Origin: Lysobacter sp. ISL-50
GTDB lineage: Bacteria > Pseudomonadota > Gammaproteobacteria > Xanthomonadales > Xanthomonadaceae
DNA length: 64,000 nucleotides
NCBI RefSeq assembly: GCF_018612875.1
Contig: NZ_JAGGRI010000020.1
Span: 124,001 to 188,000 of the forward strand
Direction of reading: 5' to 3'
Part shown: piece by piece, positions 24,877 to 33,590 of the stretch
Layout: each line of letters opens with the position of its first letter
Numbering within the stretch: position 1 is the first letter of the stretch
Notes under the pieces: generated by a model
Told to the model about the DNA's origin: nothing
Database searches by the model: none
The model's input: only the letters and a program-made list of their open reading frames with translations
Position numbers and translations under genes: made by a program

Positions 24877-27490
24877 TCATCGTCTCCATGCACTCGCCAT
24901 GAGTGCAAACCAGCCCATGCTTCGAGGCTTCATCCCGATCGCTTTCATTGGAACGACCAGCTCCACCTCGGTTCCCACGGCCTCCCGGCTCCACAGGCCC
25001 AGTTCCGCGCCAATGCCTTGCGCACGTTCGCGAATCCCACGCAAGCCCCAGTGCCCGGACTTTTCCGTGGTCCCGGGAGCAACGTTCTGGCCGATCCCTC
25101 GACCGTCATCGCGAAATCGAAACGAAAGACTTTCCTTGGCAGCGGAGATCTCCACCTCGATGCTGCTCGCCTTCGCATGACGGAAGGCGTTGGTCAGCAC
25201 CTCGTGGCCGATCCAGTAGATCTCGTCACGCACGACCGGGTCGATCACCGGCAGGCGCCCTTCCACCAGAACCTGGAAGCCAGCGGGATGGCTTTCTGCG
25301 AGTTCGACGCCCAGTCGCCCGAATGCCTCCGCAAGGTCCGGCGTCGTAGTCATTGAAGCGCGCAGATCGGATACACGGTCGCGACCTTCAGCAATAACGT
25401 CATCCGCGCGGTCCAGCGCCTGCTCCATGGCGGTACGGGTCGGATCCTCTTGGGGTAAACGATTGGCAATCGCCTGGAATCGTAGGACGAGCCCTTGGAT
25501 GCCCTGCAGCAGCGTGTCATGAAGCTCTCGAGCGATACGCTCGCGCTCCTGATGACGCTCCTCCAGGCGGACATGCACTCCTTCCGCGATCTGGCGCAGG
25601 CGCAGCAAGTAGAGCGCAAACAGCAACCCCGCCCCAACGAGGACGCAGAGCGCGGAAAACCACCATGTTTGGGTGAAGCGCGGTTCGATGCTGAAACCCA
25701 GGGTGGCACCCTGTTCGTTCCAGACGCCACTGTCGTTAGCCGCGATGACCTGGAAGCGGTAATCACCGGGCCCCAGGTTGGTGTAGAACGCTTGACGACG
25801 GTTACCCGCATCCTGCCAGTGCCGATCCACGCCACTTAGACGATAACGCAATTGCACACGCTCGGGCATAGACAGGCTGAGCGCGGTGTAGTCGATTCGC
25901 AGATCGCTGGTGCCCTTTGGCAGACGCATTCCAGCGATCGCACCGTATTGGCGACGGTTGGCTGCCAGCGCGCGCACCGTTACCGGAGGCGCAATGGGAT
26001 TGCTGTGCAGGTTGTGGGGATCGATCACCGCCAGTCCCTGGTTGGTGGCGAACCAAATGCGACCATCACGCGCTAGCTCAGCTGAAGACGATATTGGTGC
26101 CTGCTGCGCCACGCCGGGCAACCCATCGTCGAAGTCGAAGAGGCGCAGGCTCAGCGGCTCATCGCGATTCGCCAACGCACGCCGCAAGGCATCCCGTTCA
26201 ATCCGAACCACGCCCCGGACACCATTCAGCCATAGCTCGCCGCGTGCGGTTTCGACGATGCCGGTAATTCCGTGCAGCAACTCGGGGCGCGAGGCTCTCA
26301 GCGGATGGAAGCGACCTTCATGCAGCAATGCCAACCCGGATTCTCCAGCGACCAAGAGCCCAGCGGCGGAATCCGCCAGCGCGGTCACGGTACCTACGTT
26401 CAAGCCCTCATGAGCCGAGAAATCCCGCCGCGCGGTCCCGTCCCAGCGGGTCAGGGCGTTGGCGGGATAGCCGATCCAGACGGCGCCATCACGCGCCCTG
26501 AGCAGTGCGGTCGCGTGCAGAGCGCGCAACGCTCCAATGCCGATGCCATGCCATTGGGTTCCGTCATGCCGGAACAGGCCGTGACCTTCATGCATCGCCA
26601 GGACGCCATGGTTGCCGTCGCTTGCCATCAAGGTGACGACGGCGCTTCCCGCGTTCTCCGGCGGTAAGACAGCGGCCATGCGCCCATTGCGCCAGCGCAG
26701 CAGATGGTGGGCCGACGCCAGCCACACCGTCCCGTCATCCGTAGCGGCCAATCCAGCGATACCGTCTTCGCCGGCATCGGCTATCGTCTCGAGCACGCCA
26801 TTGCGCACGCCGTACAGGCGACCGTCGGCGGAAACCAAGCGATGCGAAATGGCTCACCGATTCGCCGCTCGGACGAAACCGGCGCTCCCCGCGTGGCAAG
26901 TACACCAGTGTGTTGCCGGTGGACGCCCACAGTGTGCCGTGAGAATCCAGCAGAAGGGCATCGGCGCGGTCGGATGGATAGCCCCAGTCTTGCCCCACTT
27001 TCGCCCAGCGCCGTCCGTCGAACCGCGACAAGCCGCTGGTCGACGCTGCCCACACTGCACCGTCGCGGTCGGTCACGAAGCCAAGGACCATGGCCGTCGG
27101 CATTGCATCGCCCGTGTAGTGGGTGAAGCGGCCTTTGTGCAACATGCTGATGCCGCCCAGCAGGAAGCCGATCCAGAGCCGGTCGTCCGGCCCCATGTGC
27201 AACGACGTGATGTTCGTGGTGACGAAGGGGTACGACGCCGGCGGCGCCTGCAGTTCGAACTGCAGGCCGTCGAAACGGTAGAGGCCCGTGCCCGTGCCGA
27301 GCCATAGGTAACCGTCGCTGCCCTGCGCCAGGGCCCACACATCCACGGGCGCACCCTGCTCCATCGACCAGGCCGTGTGGTGGTATTGGGGAGCCTCAAG
27401 CGAGGCCGCCGACAAGGTGCTCCAACCACACGCACCCAGAAGCACCACCAGCCGCAACAGGCCGCGGGTCAAGTCGTCGAGTCGGGCCAT
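24877..27490 (-). pseudogene. Beta-propeller (Y_Y_Y) sensor histidine kinase, frameshifted
   Basis: The N-terminal part in one frame has a signal segment (RLVVLLGACGWSTLSAA) and propeller repeats such as GYLWLGTGTGLYRFDG, RLWIGFLLGGI and AVWAASTSGLSRFDG. Near 26839-26870 the frame is lost. The neighbouring frame goes on with LVSADGRLYGVRNG, more blades (DGTVWLAS, GRIWFATNQGLAV), a Y_Y_Y domain (RVQLRYRLSGVDRHWQDAG), a membrane segment (WWFSALCVLVGAGLLFALYLL), the HisKA_3 box RIARELHDTLLQGIQG and an ATPase domain (HEVLTNAFRHAKAS, DDGRGIG). Full-length homologues read through as one protein of about 870 residues. With the truncated regulator downstream, the two-component pair is dead or a sequencing indel is present. 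Confidence 0.75.
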
Positions 27491-27637
27491 CCGAAGGGCG
27501 CTCACCCGCACAGGTTCACACGAAAATCACGCAAAAACTATGGGATCCGGTGTCGCGGCGTATCCCCCGTTTGTGGGATGCGCAGCCCCCCCTAATCACG
27601 GTTGGCGGGGACGTTATCAACGACCTAGGCTGGACAG

Positions 27638-28006
27638 GTGCAACGTCTCTTTTCTTTGTTCCCACACGGTGCGCCAGGAATTGGCTTGGTCCTGCTTCGG
27701 GTCGCTCTTTGCCTCACCCTTGTGCTGATGGATCCTCCGACTCTGGCTGCCGGTGGGCAGCGAGTGCTGCAGGGACTGACGATCCTGATCGCCGTCTCTC
27801 TATTGGGGGGATTAGGTACTCCGTGGAGTGCACTGGCGTGTTGCCTGATTGCAATCGTGCGCACGGCGCAGTCGGATCTTGCGCTGGCGACGCTGGGGAT
27901 ATTGGCGTTCGGCTTTAGCGCCGCGGCCCTGACGTTGTTGGGCCCCGGGGCGTACTCGTTAGATGCCCTGCTCTTCGGCCGCCGACGCTTGGACCTGGAC
28001 GGCTGA
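27638..28006 (+). CDS. Small integral membrane protein, DoxX-like C-terminus
   Basis: 122 residues from a GTG start. Four hydrophobic segments cover most of the chain (GIGLVLLRVALCLTLVLM, LTILIAVSLLGGLG, SALACCLIAIV, LATLGILAFGFSAAALTLLG). The end LLGPGAYSLDALLFGRRRL is the kind of terminal motif seen in small DoxX-like membrane proteins. No enzymatic residues are recognisable. It is divergent from the dead sensor kinase with about 150 bp between them. Function unknown. Confidence 0.6.
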   Translation: MQRLFSLFPHGAPGIGLVLLRVALCLTLVLMDPPTLAAGGQRVLQGLTILIAVSLLGGLGTPWSALACCLIAIVRTAQSDLALATLGILAFGFSAAALTLLGPGAYSLDALLFGRRRLDLDG

Positions 28007-28174
28007 GCTCCGCGACCCTCTTTCGGGGGAAGCCCCTGTAGCCCGGATGGGGCTTGGGACCCTGCAGCAACGCAGTGGACGATCGCGCAACGAAGGAACG
28101 ATTGCGACATCGGATGCCTGGCGCTGCATAGGACGCGGCCCGAGGCCTGCCTCGTTCAACCCTGGAGAACGACC

Positions 28175-28693
28175 ATGTTGGGCATCAGTCCGTTCGGCCT
28201 CTTCCACACCGCCATCAGTCTGATTGCGCTCGCCGCAGGCGTGGTGGCATTTTGGCGATACCGCGAGATCGCAATGAGTACCATGGCCGGGCGCCTGTTT
28301 GTATGGCTCACGGTTGGCTCGTGCATCACCGGACTTTTCATTTTCCGCCATGGCGGTTTTGGCAAGCCGCACGCATTGGCAGTGATAACACTCGTCGTGC
28401 TGGCCCTGGCCGCATTCGCAGAACGCAAGGCGCCCTTTGGCCGCATCTCCCCCTATATCGCCACTGTCGCGTACTCGCTGACGTTTTTCTTTCATTTCAT
28501 TCCTGGCTTTACCGAGACCCTCACGCGTGTGCCAGTGGGTCAGCCGTGGGCGAGCGGCCCAGACGATCCACGCCTGGCGATGCTTATCGGTGCAGCCTTC
28601 GTCGTGTTTCTCATGGGCGTCGTCTTTCAGGTGCTGCGCATGCGCACGAGATCCCGCGTAGCGGGAACGGTAGCTACCGGGAACCCCGGATAA
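28175..28693 (+). CDS. Multi-pass membrane protein of unknown function (DUF2306-like)
   Basis: 172 residues, preceded by GGAGAACGACC at a good ribosome-binding distance. About five hydrophobic segments (FGLFHTAISLIALAAGVVAFW, LFVWLTVGSCITGLFIF, ALAVITLVVLALAAFA, YIATVAYSLTFFFHF, MLIGAAFVVFLMGVVFQVL). The GFGKPHALAVITL segment and the HFIPGFTET loop resemble DUF2306-type membrane proteins. No known activity. It is followed 34 bp later by the secreted propeller gene, so probably an operon. Confidence 0.6.
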   Translation: MLGISPFGLFHTAISLIALAAGVVAFWRYREIAMSTMAGRLFVWLTVGSCITGLFIFRHGGFGKPHALAVITLVVLALAAFAERKAPFGRISPYIATVAYSLTFFFHFIPGFTETLTRVPVGQPWASGPDDPRLAMLIGAAFVVFLMGVVFQVLRMRTRSRVAGTVATGNPG

Positions 28694-28727
28694 CAGGCGT
28701 CTTGATAGCTGGCGGAGAACCCATCCG

Positions 28728-29870
28728 ATGACTTCCTTCAAAGCTTTGGGCTTAACGCTCGCGCTCCTGCTTGGTTCGTTCATCCTTCCTGGCCAAGCGC
28801 AAACAGCGCCTGTCCGGTTACCGGTCAAGCTGTTCGCGCTATTGCCGGAAGACTTCCGGCATCCCGAAAGTCTCGCAGTGAACCCTGCAAATGGCGATGT
28901 TTTTGTCGGGTCATTCGACGCACGGACGCCCGAATCATCGCGCGCCAACCAGATCCTGCGTCTGTCGTCCCAAGGCAAACTGGTCGCGCGCCATCCCCTC
29001 GGCCCGACCCCAATAACCGGCCTGGCTTTCGCGGGAAACCACGTCTACTTCCTCAACTTCGGCCTTTCTCGCCTGCAGCGTCTGCCTTCGAATTTTGACG
29101 AAAACACGACAGTAGAAGACGTCGCGACGTTCGCCGCGCTGTCCCCAACGAGCCCGGCCGAGCGGCATGTTGCCAATCCGGACGGCAGCCAGGACACGAT
29201 TCGGTTCGGTTCCAATGGCTTTCCGGCAATCAACGGACTGACCTTCGATCGCGCCGGCTCTGCTTACGTGTCTGATTCGTTCCAAGGCGCGCTCTATCGG
29301 ATCAGTGCCGCCACCCAGTGCCGGCCATGCACAGTGGAAGTGATCTCGCGAGATCCGCTCCTGGCCACCACCGGCGCTCTGCCCTTCGGCGCGAATGGAC
29401 TGGCCCTGGACCCGAGCGAGAACTACCTTTATGTCAACAATGCCGGGGACGGCCGCGTGTTGCGATTTCCGCTAGGCGGCGGAGCGCCGACAATCCTGGC
29501 CGAGAGCATCCATGGCGCAGACGGCCTGGTACTTCATGAAGGCCTGCTATGGGTTGCGGCCAATCAGGCTGACGCGGTCGTAGCGCTCGATCTCAATGGA
29601 CGGGAGGTCGCACGCGCGGGTCGGTTCCTGGGAATTGCTCCCGATGGTTCGCCTCAGGGTTTGTTGTTCCCCGCTGCCTCCGCGGTAATCGGACTGCGCA
29701 TGGTGGTAGCGAATCTTGCGATGCCATTGACAGCAGGTACGGGCGACGAGTGGGAAGAAGATGTAACTCGCTGGAACCTCATGCAATTCGACCTGCCAAA
29801 GGTCCACGGCCACGTGCGCGACGACCCTAATGGCGGACTTAGTCCGATCAAGCGTGCCACCAGCCATTAA
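28728..29870 (+). CDS. Secreted SMP-30/NHL-like beta-propeller protein
   Basis: 380 residues. Signal peptide (ALGLTLALLLGSFILPGQAQ), then repeated propeller strands such as HPESLAVNPANGDVFVGSF, GLAFAGNHVYFLNFGLSRL, GLTFDRAGSAYVSDSFQGALYRI, GANGLALDPSENYLYVNNAGDGRVLRF and DGLVLHEGLLWVAANQADAVVALD. The spacing fits a six-bladed SMP-30/gluconolactonase-type propeller. The Asn/Asp metal ligands of gluconolactonase cannot be confirmed by eye. Likely periplasmic or extracellular, perhaps a lactonase or a binding protein. Next gene is a secreted hydrolase 55 bp downstream. Confidence 0.75.
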   Translation: MTSFKALGLTLALLLGSFILPGQAQTAPVRLPVKLFALLPEDFRHPESLAVNPANGDVFVGSFDARTPESSRANQILRLSSQGKLVARHPLGPTPITGLAFAGNHVYFLNFGLSRLQRLPSNFDENTTVEDVATFAALSPTSPAERHVANPDGSQDTIRFGSNGFPAINGLTFDRAGSAYVSDSFQGALYRISAATQCRPCTVEVISRDPLLATTGALPFGANGLALDPSENYLYVNNAGDGRVLRFPLGGGAPTILAESIHGADGLVLHEGLLWVAANQADAVVALDLNGREVARAGRFLGIAPDGSPQGLLFPAASAVIGLRMVVANLAMPLTAGTGDEWEEDVTRWNLMQFDLPKVHGHVRDDPNGGLSPIKRATSH

Positions 29871-29925
29871 CCGTTAGCCGCTCTAGCGACAACATCCCGA
29901 GCCTCCGACTGCGAGGAGAGTCAAC

Positions 29926-30849
29926 ATGAGATCGATTGCCCTTTTCCTCTTATTGCTCATCTGCGGCCCCTCATTTGGAGAGACCTCAGAGTCCGGGCGT
30001 CCTGCATCGGTGGCGTTAGAGGCGCCCACGCTCTACGTGAACCTGGGACGCGGTCGCATCGCCTATCGGAAGATCGGTACAGGCCCAGTCATTGTGCTCG
30101 CGAATCGGTTTCGTGGAACGCTGGATACCTGGGATCCCCTGTTCCTGGATGCGCTGGCACAACGGCACACGCTGGTCCTTTTCGATTACCCAGGCATCGG
30201 TTATTCCGAAGGCGTAATGCCCGAAAGCATGGAGGAAATGTCGCGTTTCTTAGACGAGTTCACCAAAGCCATAGGCATCCAACGCTTCGCCATGCTCGGG
30301 TGGTCGTGGGGTGGACTGGTCGCGCAAGCCTACTTCCTGGATTATCCCAGTCGCGTTAGTCACGGAATCTTGATTGCCACGAATCCTGCCGGGCAGAACG
30401 CCATTCCGCTGCAGCCGGCATTCCTCGAAAGGGCTCTCAAGCCCATCAACGATTTGCCAGACGAGGAGGTTTTGTTCTTCGAACCAAAGTCAGAGCGAAG
30501 CCGACAGCTTGCGCGAGCCTCCCACGATCGCATCTACACACGCGAAGGCGTGACTCCTCGAATTCCCTCGACGCCAGAGCAGTTCCAAAGGTACTTCCGG
30601 GTAGCCGAGGGTTTTCACCAAGACCCTATGGGGCGTCGTGAGCGTCTGATGGAGACGACGCTGCCGGTCCTCGTCCTATCTGGCGATCATGACACCAGCA
30701 CGGCGGGACAGAATTGGTTTCCCTTGATCGGGCGCATGCGAAATGCCCAGTTCGTTTTTCATTCCGAGGCCGGGCACGCTCCGCAACATCAGTATCCTGA
30801 ATGGTCTGTGCAGACAGTAGAAACGTTTCTTACTCAGGCTCCGCATTAG
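29926..30849 (+). CDS. Secreted alpha/beta hydrolase
   Basis: 307 residues. Signal peptide MRSIALFLLLLICGPSFG. The mature protein is an alpha/beta-hydrolase: oxyanion region VIVLANRFRGTLDTWD, strand LVLFDYPGIGYSEG, nucleophile elbow MLGWSWGGLVAQ (Ser), acid LVLSGDHDTST (Asp) and SEAGHAPQHQYPEW (His). All three catalytic residues are present and the length is normal. It is preceded by GCGAGGAGAG as ribosome-binding site. Likely an esterase or lactonase; the substrate is not deducible. Confidence 0.85.
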   Translation: MRSIALFLLLLICGPSFGETSESGRPASVALEAPTLYVNLGRGRIAYRKIGTGPVIVLANRFRGTLDTWDPLFLDALAQRHTLVLFDYPGIGYSEGVMPESMEEMSRFLDEFTKAIGIQRFAMLGWSWGGLVAQAYFLDYPSRVSHGILIATNPAGQNAIPLQPAFLERALKPINDLPDEEVLFFEPKSERSRQLARASHDRIYTREGVTPRIPSTPEQFQRYFRVAEGFHQDPMGRRERLMETTLPVLVLSGDHDTSTAGQNWFPLIGRMRNAQFVFHSEAGHAPQHQYPEWSVQTVETFLTQAPH

Positions 30850-30881
30850 TCCCGGACCGGAGCTACGGTCTAGATTTTCTG

Positions 30882-31297
30882 AGATTCTCAGGCCAGCGGT
30901 TAACGAAATCGTCTTCGACCAGTTGCGCGAGGAAATCGTACGTGGCGCGGATAGCGCTCCTGCTTACGTCTCCGAGGAGGGTCGAGGAGGTCGCCAATCA
31001 ATAGAGGGAGCCCGCCACTTGCGCGGAATTGCCTCAGGTGAGTAAGCATGTCTTCCGCGTTGTCGGCGTGCGAATCGAGCAGATCCAGCATGATCGCATC
31101 AATCAGCTGAGCCCGGCCCTGCTCCACTTCAGCGAAGTTCTCCGCGGGTGATGTCGCTATGTAGTCAGTCTCTTGGTGCTTGGCTGCAGAGGCTCGCAGT
31201 GCATCTGCATCAATGGCGAGCTCGTTGTGCGCCGCGGTGATACGTGGACATCCGCAGGCAGTTGCTGATTTTCTAACGCGCGCCTACAACTGCCGCC
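30882..31297. other. Gene-less stretch with possible coding remnants
   Basis: No intact gene. On the plus strand at about 30893-30945 a short peptide PAVNEIVFDQLREEIVRG resembles the start of a GntR-type regulator. On the minus strand at about 31150-30970 a frame reads LIDAIMLDLLDSHADNAED, reminiscent of a response-regulator receiver strand. Both are short and decay quickly, so they may be relics left where the polyketide cluster meets the accessory region, or chance. Confidence 0.3.
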
Positions 31298-32716
31298 GAG
31301 GTCTTCGCCCCTTGCGACCCGTCGGGCACGCACCTACACGCTGACCGGGATATCCGTCGCGCCGCGCAGGTTCATCCGGCCGTTCCAGCGCACCCGACCG
31401 GACAGCGCCAGTGCGGGGAACCTGCTCACCAGCCGGCTGATCGCCACCCTCCCCTCCAGCCTGGCCAGCGCGGAGCCCAGACAGTGGTGCGTGCCGACAC
31501 TGAAGGACACATGATGGCGGGCCTGTTCGCGGTCGATCCGCAGCACGTCGGCGTCCGGGCCGAACATCCGCTCGTCCCGGTTGGCCGAACCGAGGCAGGC
31601 GATCATCATCGCGCCGGCCGGGATCTCCCGGCCACCGACCTGGTACGGAGCGAGGGTGATCCGGCGGGTCTGGTGGACGGGGCTGTCGTAGCGGAGGAAC
31701 TCCTCGACGGCGTTGCCGATGAGGTCCGGGTTCGACCGCAGCAGCGCAAGTTGGCCCGGATGGCGCAGCAGCGCGGCGACACCGTTGCCGATCAGGTTGA
31801 CGGTCGTATGGTGGCCGGCGATGTAGAGCAGCAGGACCTGGGCCACCAGTTCGTCGTTGGAAAGAAAATCGCCGTTATGGTCTGCCTGGACGAGCGCGGT
31901 CAGCAGATCGTCGGCCGGATTGTTCCGCTTCCACGCGATGACCTCCCGCATCATGCCGGACAGCTCGACTTCGGCATCGACGACCGCCGTCATCACCTCG
32001 GGATCGGTGAGGGTGACCGGTTCCAGCGCGAGGACCAGCGTCTCGGTCAACTCGAGCAGCCGCTTGGGATCGCTGTCCGGCATGCCGAGCATCGTGGAGA
32101 TCACCGCGAACGGCAACGGGAACGCGAGTGCGTCGATCAGGTTGACCGAGCCGGCATCGGCGATGCGGTCCAACGACTCGTCGACCAGTTCGGTCACCAT
32201 CGGCTCCAGCGCGGCGATCGAGCGCGGCGTGAACACCTTGCCCACCAACGACCGCAGCCGGGTGTGGTCCGGCGGGTCGCTGTCCATCATGGACACCAGT
32301 TTGACGGGCGCGTCGATGACGAGTTGCTCGTACTGATCGCGCATCGGGCCAGCGGCGAGGTTATGGTCCGCCACGGACAGTCGGGCGTCGCGCAGCAGCG
32401 CGGCGACGTCGGCGTGCCGGGACACGAACCAGAACCCCATCGGGTGCTCCTGCACCGGGTGAGTGTCGCGCAGCGTCCGGTAGTGCTCATACGGGTTCTG
32501 GTCGAACCCCGGCAGGAACGGGTTGAACAGTTCCAGGGTCGTCTCGGTTTTCTGGGGCGCCTCGGTTTCTTGCGTGATGACGGTCATGATCTGGTTCCTT
32601 CCGTTCTCGGTCATGATCTGGCTCGGTTCACCTGATCGCAGTTCACCAGAAAACCAGCTGCAATTTTGTTTCGGGCATTTGTGCAGGCGGATAGCATGTA
32701 CGAGTCGATAGGGCGC
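31298..32716 (-). repeat. P450-containing segmental repeat, copy 1
   Basis: This 1.4-kb stretch is nearly identical to 33591-35003. The similarity starts at GAGGTCTTCGCC, covers the whole P450 gene and its leader, and ends at GATAGGGCG upstream of the start codon. The two copies are direct repeats 2.29 kb apart, with a BCCP-like gene and a GMC fragment in between. Confidence 0.85.
31334..32587 (-). CDS. Cytochrome P450 (copy 1)
   Basis: 417 residues from the ATG at 32587, preceded by GGAAGGAACCAG; an ATG nine codons upstream (32614) is less well placed. The hallmarks are complete: I-helix LLYIAGHHTTVNLI (A-G-x-x-T), EEFLRYDSP (E-x-x-R), and haem loop FSVGTHHCLGSALARLEG with the Cys thiolate ligand. 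The style (NPFLPGF, YEHYRTLRDTHPVQEHP) resembles bacterial class I, CYP107-like tailoring enzymes of actinomycetes, hinting at transfer. It needs an external ferredoxin/reductase, none of which is encoded here. Probably hydroxylates or epoxidises the polyketide. Last gene of the cluster as seen. Confidence 0.9.
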   Translation of the reverse strand: MTVITQETEAPQKTETTLELFNPFLPGFDQNPYEHYRTLRDTHPVQEHPMGFWFVSRHADVAALLRDARLSVADHNLAAGPMRDQYEQLVIDAPVKLVSMMDSDPPDHTRLRSLVGKVFTPRSIAALEPMVTELVDESLDRIADAGSVNLIDALAFPLPFAVISTMLGMPDSDPKRLLELTETLVLALEPVTLTDPEVMTAVVDAEVELSGMMREVIAWKRNNPADDLLTALVQADHNGDFLSNDELVAQVLLLYIAGHHTTVNLIGNGVAALLRHPGQLALLRSNPDLIGNAVEEFLRYDSPVHQTRRITLAPYQVGGREIPAGAMMIACLGSANRDERMFGPDADVLRIDREQARHHVSFSVGTHHCLGSALARLEGRVAISRLVSRFPALALSGRVRWNGRMNLRGATDIPVSV

Positions 32717-32749
32717 GCGATGTCCATGGGTTGTGAATCCGCTCTGGCC

Positions 32750-32874
32750 GTCCCCCGCTCTAGGATCAGCACCTTTTGCCCGTGACCACTGAGTTCGCGC
32801 GCGATCACGGCTTCGGCGGCGCCGGAGCCGACCACGATGCAGTCGTAGATTTCGCCGTCTCCGGACATGGTCAT
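32750..32874 (-). pseudogene. 5' fragment of a GMC-like oxidoreductase gene
   Basis: The peptide MTMSGDGEIYDCIVVGSG, followed by AVIARELSGHGQKVLILERG, is an almost exact copy of the first 40 residues of the intact oxidoreductase at 35930-37225. It then breaks off into unrelated sequence. The DNA similarity runs from about 32752 through the start codon and a few bases of leader. It is the scar of the duplication that created P450 copy 1: the rest of the oxidoreductase and the START gene are missing from this copy. Confidence 0.8.
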
Positions 32875-32988
32875 GGCTTAGCCGAATCCTTTGCAGTCCG
32901 CTGCATGACCACTGCGCGACTCCGCCGTAAACGAAGGCTAAGCCGCGAAGATGAGATCGATCTGACCGCTGTGCACACGATCCATCGG

Positions 32989-33459
32989 TCAGCCAATGAC
33001 AAACATCGGCTGATCAAACTCAACGGGTTGTCCGTTCGTGACCAGAACATCCGTGACCGTGCCGGATACCCCGGCTTCGATGCGATTGGACGTGCTTAGT
33101 GTCGAGACGACCCCCAAAGTGTCCCCACGCTTCACGGTTGTACCCACCGCTACGAACGCAGGCGCCTCCGGGTTCTGCGAGAGATAGGTTGTCCCGACCA
33201 TTGAAGAACGGACGACGTGTCCACTTTTCCGGTCCGCTGATGAGTCCGATGCTGCGGCGACGACTGCCGATACCCCAGCTTCTATTTGCGGCGGGCTTTC
33301 GCCCGATCGCCATTCCGATGTCGATTTGTGCCAAGTCTGTAGCGAGCTCGAGCTTTCGCGAGTAACTCGGATGGCACATCCTCCCAACGTGACCTCGACC
33401 TCCGCCAGACTGGAGGCTTTGAGCAGTCGGATAAGTCCTTTTATCTTGCGAATTTCCAT
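32989..33459 (-). CDS. AccB/BCCP-like biotin carboxyl carrier protein lacking the biotinyl lysine
   Basis: 156 residues, the same length as E. coli AccB. The N-terminal helix MEIRKIKGLIRLLKASSLAE and the C-terminal biotinyl/lipoyl fold (HVVRSSMVGTTYLSQNPEAP, GTTVKRGDTLGVV, NRIEAGVSGTV, TNGQPVEFDQPMFVIG) are full BCCP features. The normal hairpin E-A-M-K-M that carries biotin reads S-T-L-S-T here, with Ser122 in place of the lysine. It therefore cannot be biotinylated in the usual way. Plant BADC proteins are the known parallel: BCCP look-alikes without the lysine that damp acetyl-CoA carboxylase. Here it could tune malonyl-CoA supply for the polyketide; that role is inference. It lies between the two P450 copies. 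Confidence 0.8.
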   Translation of the reverse strand: MEIRKIKGLIRLLKASSLAEVEVTLGGCAIRVTRESSSSLQTWHKSTSEWRSGESPPQIEAGVSAVVAAASDSSADRKSGHVVRSSMVGTTYLSQNPEAPAFVAVGTTVKRGDTLGVVSTLSTSNRIEAGVSGTVTDVLVTNGQPVEFDQPMFVIG

Positions 33460-33590
33460 GCGGGACCGAAGGGGCGATGTTGAGAGGAAGTTCGGAGCAA
33501 GGGCGATTCAAGAGCCCCTGCAGGAGCCGATAGCCAGCTTCCGCGAAAGATGATGCGGACCCGGCGGCTGCGTGAGTTGCCCGACGTCGG

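Noticed and set aside
28020-28100. A REP-like element (GTAGCCCGGATGGGGC) between two small membrane-protein genes
   Set aside because: Only a single weak copy is seen in the window and it lacks a clear inverted partner.
30900-31127. A 75-codon minus-strand frame as an intact small gene
   Set aside because: It has a vague receiver-like stretch but ends in Arg-rich nonsense and has no ribosome-binding site; noted only as a possible remnant.
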